Shown: piece by piece, positions 58,188 through 64,000 of the stretch
Position numbering within the stretch: position 1 is the first letter of the stretch
Layout: every line of letters begins with the position of its first letter
Origin: Sedimentitalea arenosa
GTDB taxonomy: Bacteria; Pseudomonadota; Alphaproteobacteria; Rhodobacterales; Rhodobacteraceae
DNA length: 64,000 bases
Reading direction: 5' to 3'
Assembly (NCBI RefSeq): GCF_016428585.1
Contig: NZ_JAELVR010000006.1
Span: forward strand, 186,001 to 250,000
The notes under the pieces: generated by a model
What the model saw: only the letters and a program-made list of their open reading frames with translations
The model's database searches: none
Told to the model about the DNA's origin: nothing
Translations under genes and position numbers: made by a program

Positions 58188-58367
58188 ATGACACCGTTTG
58201 AGATCGTCGCGACGTTGTCCGTCACCAGCCTTGTCGGGGCAGGTGCCTTTGCGGCCTATCGGGTGCAGCAGCAAATGACTGACCTGAGACCGCAGGACGA
58301 CATGCGTGTGGCCGAACTGCTGGCTGACATGCCCAACGGCCACAACTCCAAGATTCTGCTGGACTGA
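58188..58367 (+). CDS. 59-residue small protein
   Basis: GAAAGGAGCCCGCA before ATG 58188 is one of the best ribosome-binding sites in the region. The product (MTPFEIVATLSVTSLVGAGA at the N-terminus) begins with a short hydrophobic helix suggesting a membrane anchor, then a charged tail with KILLD at the end. It is 99 bases downstream of the previous gene and 15 bases from the convergent aroC. Function unknown. Confidence 0.65.
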   Translation: MTPFEIVATLSVTSLVGAGAFAAYRVQQQMTDLRPQDDMRVAELLADMPNGHNSKILLD

Positions 58368-58382
58368 CCCGTCGCGCCCGGG

Positions 58383-59483
58383 TCAGCCGATCACACCGCG
58401 ATTTCCACCGACCTGACCACGATGCAACAGCAGGTGGTCAAGCAAAACGCAAGCCATCATCGCCTCGCCCACCGGCACGGCGCGAATTCCGACGCAGGGA
58501 TCGTGACGCCCCTTCGTTATGATTTCCGTCTCTTCGCCCGTGCGGGTGATCGTCTTGCGCGGAGTGAGGATCGAACTTGTCGGTTTGACCGCGAAGCGCA
58601 CGACCACGTCCTGTCCGGTACTGATGCCCCCGAGAACGCCACCTGCGTGATTTGACGAGAATTCGGGCCCGCCGGGTCCCATCCGGATTTCATCGGCGTT
58701 GAGTTCGCCCGTCAGCATGGCAGCGGACATACCCTCGCCGATTTCGACACCCTTGACCGCATTGATGCTCATCATCGCCGCGGCGAGGTCGGTGTCGAGC
58801 TTGCCGTAGACCGGTGCGCCCAGTCCTGCTGGAACATTTCGCGCGGTGACTTCGATGACGGCGCCAACGGAACTGCCCGACTTGCGAAGGGAATCGAGGT
58901 AATCGGCCCATTTGATCGCAGCGTTGGCGTCGGGCACCCAGAAGGGGTTACGTTCGATCTGGTCCCAGTCGAATCGGTCGCGGTCAATCGTGTGCGGACC
59001 CATCTGCACCATGTAGCCGGTGATCTGCAGATCGGGCACAATCGCCTTGATCGCCTCGCGCGCCAGACCTCCTGCCGCAACGCGGGACGCGGTTTCTCGG
59101 GCCGAGGAGCGCCCGCCGCCGCGATAGTCGCGGATGCCATACTTCCGGAAATAGGTGATGTCTGCATGACCGGGCCGGAATTTGTCCCTGATGTCGGAAT
59201 AGTCCTTGGAGCGTTGATCGGTGTTCTCGATCATCAGTTGCACCGGGGTTCCGGTGGTCACGCCCTCGAAGGTGCCGGACAGGATTCGCACCGCGTCGGC
59301 CTCGCGCCGCTGGGTGGTGTACTTGTTCTGGCCCGGTTTGCGCTTGTCCAGCCAATGCTGCAGCACCTTCTCGGTCACCGGAACGCCGGGCGGGCAGCCA
59401 TCGACCGTGGCCCCGATGGCCGGTCCGTGGCTTTCGCCCCATGTGGTGACTCGGAACAGGTGTCCGAAGCTGTTGATGGACAT
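58383..59483 (-). CDS. aroC: Chorismate synthase
   Basis: 366 aa. AroC converts EPSP to chorismate with reduced FMN. The start [20 protein letters not shown], followed by [39 protein letters not shown] and [17 protein letters not shown], are signatures. ATG 59483 has GGAGAG upstream. The same frame continues open for nearly 1.2 kb upstream, antisense to thiB, and is not part of the gene. It is divergent from thiBPQ. Confidence 0.97.
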   Translation of the reverse strand: MSINSFGHLFRVTTWGESHGPAIGATVDGCPPGVPVTEKVLQHWLDKRKPGQNKYTTQRREADAVRILSGTFEGVTTGTPVQLMIENTDQRSKDYSDIRDKFRPGHADITYFRKYGIRDYRGGGRSSARETASRVAAGGLAREAIKAIVPDLQITGYMVQMGPHTIDRDRFDWDQIERNPFWVPDANAAIKWADYLDSLRKSGSSVGAVIEVTARNVPAGLGAPVYGKLDTDLAAAMMSINAVKGVEIGEGMSAAMLTGELNADEIRMGPGGPEFSSNHAGGVLGGISTGQDVVVRFAVKPTSSILTPRKTITRTGEETEIITKGRHDPCVGIRAVPVGEAMMACVLLDHLLLHRGQVGGNRGVIG

Positions 59484-59550
59484 GGGCAGGCTCTCCGTTT
59501 GAGCCGTGCTTAGCGGGGCCGGAGGGCGGTCGCAAGCGGATGTGCCGTTC

Positions 59551-59612
59551 GGGGGCGCTGCCCCCGTCGCCCGTGTGGGCGACTCCCCCGGAGTAATTTC
59601 CCGAAGATGAAG
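59551..59612. repeat. Intergenic repeat, copy A (two hairpins plus CCCCCGGAGTA core)
   Basis: GGGGGC-GCT-GCCCCC (59551-59565) and GTCGCCC-GTGT-GGGCGAC (59566-59583) form two adjacent perfect hairpins, followed by CCCCCGGAGTAATTTCCCG and AAGATGAAG. The core after the hairpins matches copy B at 2051-2096. It lies in the aroC-thiB divergent gap, upstream of the TPP riboswitch. Confidence 0.55.
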
Positions 59613-59654
59613 ACCGGGCGCTTGCCATTTCGTCGTGGCGGGCCTAACTGTGAA

Positions 59655-59743
59655 AGTACCTCGGGGAGTCCTTGAAAGGGCTGAGACGCACCGTGCGGAC
59701 CCGTTGAACCTGAACCGGCTCATACCGGCGGAGGGAAGGTAAG
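59655..59743 (+). ncRNA. TPP riboswitch (THI element)
   Basis: The conserved core GGGCTGAGA (59678-59686), ACCCGTTGAACCTGAA (59698-59713) and ACCGGCGGAGGGAAGGTA (59724-59741) match the thi-box, with P1 closing TACC (59657-59660) and GGTA (59738-59741). It precedes thiB by 44 bases, so thiamine pyrophosphate should repress the transporter, probably by hiding the ribosome-binding site at 59775-59780. Confidence 0.96.
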
Positions 59744-59786
59744 GACATTCTCCCCCTTGACCCTGTCGCCGCAACTGGAGGATGCC

Positions 59787-60764
59787 ATGAAGTATCTCGT
59801 GTTTGCAGCGGGCGTGATTTCGGCAACGGCGGCACATGCCGAATTGCCCGAACTTACCGTCTATACCTATGACAGCTTCGTGTCCGACTGGGGCCCCGGT
59901 CCCGTGATCGAGGCGGAGTTCGAGAAGACATGCGGCTGCGATCTGAAGCTGGTCGCCGCCGGTGACGGCGCTTCGCTTCTCGCACGGGTTCGGTTGGAAG
60001 GGGCGCGCAGCGACGCGGATGTCGTGCTGGGGCTGGACACCAACCTGACAGCAGCGGCGACCGAGACCGGGTTGTTCGCCCCGCATGCGGTGCAAGCCGA
60101 CTTCGATTTGCCGATCGATTGGTCGGATGAGATCTTCGTACCCTACGACTGGGGCTACTTTGCCTTCGTGCACGAGGCGGATGTCACGGCACCGGTAAAT
60201 TTCCGGGAACTGGCCGAGAGCGAGATGCGCATCGTGATCCAGGACCCGCGGTCGTCGACGCCGGGGCTCGGCTTGCTGATGTGGGTCAAGGCGGCCTATG
60301 GCGCTCAGGCGGGCGACATCTGGGCCGGTCTGTCGGACAACATCGTCACCGTGACCAAGGGGTGGAGCGAGGCCTATGGACTGTTTCTGGAGGGCGAGGC
60401 CGACATGGTGCTGTCCTACACGACGTCGCCCGCCTATCACCTGATCGCCGAGGAGGACGCGAGCAAGGCCGCGGCGCTGTTCGACGAGGGCCACTACCTG
60501 CAAATCGAGGTGGCGGGCAAGCTGGCCGCGACGGATCAGCCTGACCTTGCCGATGCGTTCTTGGAGTTCATGGTGGGTGAGGCGTTTCAGTCGGCGATTC
60601 CGACGACGAACTGGATGTATCCGGCCGTAACGCCCGCTTCGGGGCTGCCGGACGGGTTCGAGACGCTTGTGCAACCCGACCGGGCCCTGTTGGTGCCGGC
60701 GGCAGAGGCCCCTTCCGTCAGGGATGAGGCGCTGGCCGAATGGCTGGGCGCGCTCAGCCAGTAA
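59787..60764 (+). CDS. thiB: Thiamine-binding periplasmic protein ThiB
   Basis: 325 aa. Signal peptide [16 protein letters not shown], then the family core [17 protein letters not shown], a lobe hinge at [19 protein letters not shown] and [24 protein letters not shown] supports ATG 59787; ten upstream codons are dropped. First gene of thiBPQ, under the TPP riboswitch. It may also bind thiamine phosphates, as ThiB does in E. coli. Confidence 0.95.
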   Translation: MKYLVFAAGVISATAAHAELPELTVYTYDSFVSDWGPGPVIEAEFEKTCGCDLKLVAAGDGASLLARVRLEGARSDADVVLGLDTNLTAAATETGLFAPHAVQADFDLPIDWSDEIFVPYDWGYFAFVHEADVTAPVNFRELAESEMRIVIQDPRSSTPGLGLLMWVKAAYGAQAGDIWAGLSDNIVTVTKGWSEAYGLFLEGEADMVLSYTTSPAYHLIAEEDASKAAALFDEGHYLQIEVAGKLAATDQPDLADAFLEFMVGEAFQSAIPTTNWMYPAVTPASGLPDGFETLVQPDRALLVPAAEAPSVRDEALAEWLGALSQ

Positions 60765-62296
60765 CGCCCGCGCCCGGGGTCGGAGCGGCGGTTCTTGTCG
60801 CCGCGCTGATCCTCGGAACGCTGGTCGCGGTTGCGCTGCGCGCCGAAGGCGGGCGTGGGCTGGGACCAGCGGATTGGGCAGCGGTGCGGTTCACCTTGCT
60901 GCAGGCGGCGCTGTCGGCACTGTTCAGCGTGGCGCTGGCGGTCCCGGTGGCGCGGGCCTTGGCGCGGCGGCGTTTCGCGGGACGGCGTGTGCTGATCGTA
61001 TTGCTCGGCGCACCGTTCATTCTGCCTGTCATCGTCGCGGTGCTGGGCCTGCTGGCCGTGTTCGGGCGCAGTGGATGGATCAGCGATGCTCTTGGACTGG
61101 TTGGTGTGCCTCCGGTTCAGATCTATGGCTTGCACGGTGTCGTGCTGGCGCACGTGTTCTTCAACCTGCCTCTGGCGACACGGCTGATCCTGCAGGGGTG
61201 GCAGGAAATCCCTGCGGAGCGGTTCCGCCTCGCCGCACAGCTTGGGGCCGGGCCGCGGGCGATCCGGCGTCTTTTGGAATACCCTATGCTGGCGCAAACC
61301 GTGCCGGGCGTGATGGCGGTGGTTTTCGCGATCTGCCTCACAAGTTTTGCGGTGGCACTGACGCTGGGGGGTGGTCCGCGGGCGACGACGATCGAACTGG
61401 CGATCTACCAGGCCTTCCGCTTCGATTTCGACCTCGGGCGCGCTGCCCTGCTGGGCTGCATACAGATTGCACTGACGGGAGCGGCGGCACTTGCGGCACT
61501 CTCGGTGGCGCGGGGTGATGGTCTGGGCGACGGACTCGACCGTCCGCTGCAGCGCTGGGATGCGCTTAGCCGGATCGCACTTGGCCTCGATACGCTTGTG
61601 ATCGCACTGGCCGTGCTTTTCCTTCTGCTGCCGCTGGCCGCGATCATTGTGGCGGGCGTGCCGGGGCTGCCGCTTCTGCCGGTCTCGGTGCTGGTGGCGG
61701 CGGGGAACTCGGTGGTGGTGGCGGGGCTCAGCACGCTGCTCCTATTGCTGTTGGCGGTCCCGATGGCGCTGGCCGTGGCGGTCGGGTGGTCGCAGGGCGT
61801 CGAACTTGCCGGCTTGCTGGGCCTTGCGGTTTCGCCCCTTGTGATCGGCACCGGACTCTTCGTCATTATCCGGCCGCTGGCCGACCCAACGGCGTTGGCC
61901 TTGCCGGTGACGGCACTGGTCAACGCGCTGATGGCCCTGCCCTTCGCGCTGCGCATCCTCGTGCCGAGCGCGCGACAGGTGGTCGACCGTCACGGGCCGC
62001 TTGCCGTCTCGCTGGACATGGCGGGAATGCCCTTCCTGCGCCGGATCGCCGTGCCGCGGATGCGGGCGCAGATCGGGTTTGCCGCCGGGTTGACGGCGGC
62101 GCTGTCGATGGGCGACCTCGGCGTGATCGCCCTGTTCGCGGATGCCGAGCGCGCGACCCTGCCGTTGCAGGTGTACAGATTGATGGGCGCGTACCGGATG
62201 GAAGCGGCGGCGGGAGCAGCGCTGTTGTTGCTGATCCTGTCGGTCGCGCTGTTCTGGATCCTGGATCGCGGAGGACGCTGGCATGCTGAAACTTGA
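60740..62296 (+). CDS. thiP: Thiamine ABC permease ThiP
   Basis: 518 aa, a fused pair of membrane halves (about 11-12 helices). Each half contains an EAA-type coupling loop for ThiQ (first around [20 protein letters not shown], second around [19 protein letters not shown]). The start overlaps thiB by 25 bases. Downstream it overlaps thiQ by 14 bases. Length and topology match ThiP. Confidence 0.93.
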   Translation: MAGRAQPVTPAPGVGAAVLVAALILGTLVAVALRAEGGRGLGPADWAAVRFTLLQAALSALFSVALAVPVARALARRRFAGRRVLIVLLGAPFILPVIVAVLGLLAVFGRSGWISDALGLVGVPPVQIYGLHGVVLAHVFFNLPLATRLILQGWQEIPAERFRLAAQLGAGPRAIRRLLEYPMLAQTVPGVMAVVFAICLTSFAVALTLGGGPRATTIELAIYQAFRFDFDLGRAALLGCIQIALTGAAALAALSVARGDGLGDGLDRPLQRWDALSRIALGLDTLVIALAVLFLLLPLAAIIVAGVPGLPLLPVSVLVAAGNSVVVAGLSTLLLLLLAVPMALAVAVGWSQGVELAGLLGLAVSPLVIGTGLFVIIRPLADPTALALPVTALVNALMALPFALRILVPSARQVVDRHGPLAVSLDMAGMPFLRRIAVPRMRAQIGFAAGLTAALSMGDLGVIALFADAERATLPLQVYRLMGAYRMEAAAGAALLLLILSVALFWILDRGGRWHAET

Positions 62297-62990
62297 ACGG
62301 TTGGTCATCGACAATGGTGGCTTCCTCCTGTCCGCGGACCTTTCCGCGACTGCTGGCGCCAAGTACGCGGTGATCGGACCATCGGGGGCCGGCAAATCAA
62401 CGTTGATCGGCGGGATCGCCGGGTTTCATCCGATCAAGAGCGGGCACATTCTTTGGCAGGGGGCCGAGATCACGGACGCCTTGCCCGGCAAACGGCCGGT
62501 GGCGATGTTGTTTCAGGATGGAAACCTGTTCCCGCATCTGAGCGTGGAGCAGAATATCGAACTGGGGATCGATCCAGACCTGCGCCTGTCCCCCGACGAT
62601 CAAGAGAGGGTTGCGCAGGCGATCCATCGCGTCGGTCTGGCGGGACTGGGCACGCGACGGCCTGCCGCACTTTCGGGCGGGCAGCAGAGCCGTGCCGCCC
62701 TGGCGCGGGTACTGGTGCAGGGGCGTCCGCTTCTGATGCTCGACGAGCCCTTCGCGGCCCTGGGTCCGGCGCTGAAGGCTGACATGCTCGATCTCGTCGA
62801 TACACTGGTCCGTGAGAGCGGCGCGACTCTGCTGATGGTCAGTCACGACCCCGCCGATGCGCGTCGGATCGCTGACGAGGTTATCCTGGTGGCCGAAGGG
62901 ATCGCGCACCCGCCGCAGCCGACCGCGAAACTGCTGGATGATCCGCCTCCCGCCCTGCGCGCCTATCTCGGTGCGCCGGACTTGCCCTGA
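62283..62990 (+). CDS. thiQ: Thiamine ABC ATPase ThiQ
   Basis: 235 aa. Walker A GPSGAGKSTLIGGIAGF, Q-loop VAMLFQDGNLFPHLSV, ABC signature ALSGGQQSRAALARVL, Walker B LLMLDEPFAAL and H-loop VSHDPADARRIADEV. It energises ThiBP. It is the last gene of the thi operon; a flavin-binding regulator-like gene starts 43 bases later. Confidence 0.95.
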   Translation: MLKLERLVIDNGGFLLSADLSATAGAKYAVIGPSGAGKSTLIGGIAGFHPIKSGHILWQGAEITDALPGKRPVAMLFQDGNLFPHLSVEQNIELGIDPDLRLSPDDQERVAQAIHRVGLAGLGTRRPAALSGGQQSRAALARVLVQGRPLLMLDEPFAALGPALKADMLDLVDTLVRESGATLLMVSHDPADARRIADEVILVAEGIAHPPQPTAKLLDDPPPALRAYLGAPDLP

Positions 62991-63033
62991 ACGCCCGCTT
63001 CTGCGAGGTCGTGTCGACCGCAGGAGAGACAGA

Positions 63034-63660
63034 ATGCATCCGAACCCGGCTTTCCATACCGCCACGGTGCGGCAGAACCTGGATTTCGCGCGCGAACGCG
63101 GCTTCGGCATTCTGGCGGTACAGGCCGACGGCGGGCCGCTTGTGTCGCATGTGCCGTTTCTGCTGAACACGGCGGGGGATGTCGTCGAGCTGCACCTGGT
63201 GCGCTCAAACCCGATTGCCCGGGCGCTCGCAACACCGCTCTCGGCTAGGATCGCGGTTTCTGGACCGGACGGGTATATCTCTCCCGACTGGTATGACCTG
63301 CCCGACCAGGTGCCGACATGGAACTATGTCGCCGTTCACCTGGTCGGCACACTGGAACTGCGGCCGCAGGGGGAGCTGCGTGACCTGCTCGACCGGCAAT
63401 CGGCCCTGTTCGAGGAGCGGCTTTTGCCGAAGACTCCGTGGCGCACCGACAAGATGGACAAGGATACGCTGGCACGGATGATGTGCGCGATCGTGCCGTG
63501 CCGGATGTCGGTGACCGGAGTCGACGGCACCTGGAAGCTCAACCAGAACAAACCCGACGCGGTTCGGTTGCGCGCCGCAGATCATGTGGATGCTTACGGA
63601 ATCGGAGCCGAAACGCGAATCCTTGCGGCGCTGATGCGCGGAGCCGAAGGGCAGGGCTGA
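63034..63660 (+). CDS. FMN-binding negative regulator family protein (PaiB-like)
   Basis: 208 aa. PaiB-like proteins have a split-barrel flavin-binding fold. HPNPAFHTATVRQNLDFARE, SHVPFLLNTAGDVVELHLV, VSGPDGYISPDWYDLPDQVP and WKLNQNKPDAVRL are characteristic. GGAGAGACAGA precedes ATG 63034. Its role next to thiQ is unknown; some members are repressors, others enzymes of flavin or heme metabolism. Confidence 0.85.
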   Translation: MHPNPAFHTATVRQNLDFARERGFGILAVQADGGPLVSHVPFLLNTAGDVVELHLVRSNPIARALATPLSARIAVSGPDGYISPDWYDLPDQVPTWNYVAVHLVGTLELRPQGELRDLLDRQSALFEERLLPKTPWRTDKMDKDTLARMMCAIVPCRMSVTGVDGTWKLNQNKPDAVRLRAADHVDAYGIGAETRILAALMRGAEGQG

Positions 63661-63734
63661 CGCGGCTCATTTCGATTTCGTTTGCAACGGAAACCCACTA
63701 GGCTCCCGCGGGAACTGACAAGGAAGCGCGTCGA

Positions 63735-64000
63735 TGAAACTCTATCATTCCCCTGCCTCGCCCTATGTGCGCAAGGTCTGCGTTCTGCTGCACGAGCTTG
63801 GCCGCGTACAGGACGTGACGCTTGATACAATAGCGACAACGGCGTTCGATACATCGGACGTTTTGATCGCCAGCAACCCGCTGGGTCGGATTCCCGCGCT
63901 GGTGCGTGATGACGGCACAACGCTCTACGACAGCCGGGTCATCTGTGCCTATGTCGACGACCTGTTCGGCGGCACGTTCTATCCGCAAGGTGCGCGGCGT
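63735..64000 (+). CDS. Glutathione S-transferase N-terminal domain, partial
   Basis: 88 codons are visible before the window ends. KLYHSPASPYVRKVCVLLHE is the thioredoxin-fold start, with Ser in the position often used to activate glutathione, and NPLGRIPALVRDDGTTLYDS gives the cis-proline and the Ser that contacts the gamma-glutamyl group. AAGGAAGCG precedes the ATG. The remaining helical domain is outside the window. Confidence 0.88.

Noticed and set aside
59484-60674. In-frame extension of aroC by nearly 400 codons
   Set aside because: It runs antisense through thiB and the TPP riboswitch; the family start [20 protein letters not shown] is at 59483.

Overview
The window reads as the replication-origin region of a Rhodobacteraceae (Roseobacter-clade) alphaproteobacterial chromosome. 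The evidence is high GC coding sequence, the parB-parA-rsmG-mnmG-mnmE-rho block facing away from a maf-aroE-coaE-dnaQ block, a RegB/SenC/RegA redox system, alphaproteobacterial AddAB, and a VPLPA-CTERM-type secreted protein. Almost every gene is a recognisable housekeeping gene. I see no IS element, prophage, CRISPR array, rRNA or obvious genomic island.

Layout. 1-9.7 kb: a partial sulfotransferase-like protein with a class IV aminotransferase, exported MsrA, a VPLPA-CTERM protein, malic enzyme (maeB), mutS, grpE-hrcA. 9.8-12.3 kb: rph-rdgB-hemW on the plus strand. 12.3-19.7 kb: parB, parA, rsmG, mnmG, mnmE, rho and hemJ on the minus strand, with two perfect parS palindromes lying inside coding sequence. 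19.67-20.08 kb: a gene-free interval with DnaA boxes beside an AT-rich tract, the likely oriC. 20.1-26.2 kb: maf-aroE-coaE-dnaQ (plus), secB and fxsA (minus), then Tim44-like, mltA and Smr (plus). 26.2-38.4 kb: an MFS permease, hslVU, trxA and a long tight minus-strand operon tsaE-amgK-murU-addB-addA. 38.4-44 kb: a PAS-domain DivL-like protein, regB, divergent senC and regA, then a GT61 glycosyltransferase. 44-48 kb: an HD hydrolase, a small exported protein, ahcY, an outer-membrane protein and DUF2853. 48.2-54.7 kb: EVE, YciI, gpsA, tsaD (minus) divergent from hemD, a mitofilin-like protein and a HemY-N protein (plus). 54.7-64 kb: tRNA-Thr(CGU), a fasciclin-RTX protein, an EamA exporter, two small hypotheticals, aroC, a TPP riboswitch with thiBPQ, a PaiB-type flavin protein and a partial GST.

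Genes that work together: ParA, ParB and parS segregate the origin. MnmE with MnmG modifies tRNA wobble uridines, while TsaE and TsaD contribute to t6A. AmgK and MurU recycle peptidoglycan sugars. AddA and AddB repair double-strand breaks. RegB and RegA sense redox state. The thi operon imports thiamine under TPP control.

The least ordinary items are the probable oriC with hemJ and maf as immediate neighbours, parS sites doubling as protein code, a DivL-like protein without kinase domains, an intergenic repeat family present twice, a (CCTGAG)10 microsatellite and a 27-bp tandem duplication at a signal-peptide junction. I found no convincing previously undescribed multi-gene system. Boundaries rest on reading frames, ribosome-binding sites and remembered family features; no database search was run.
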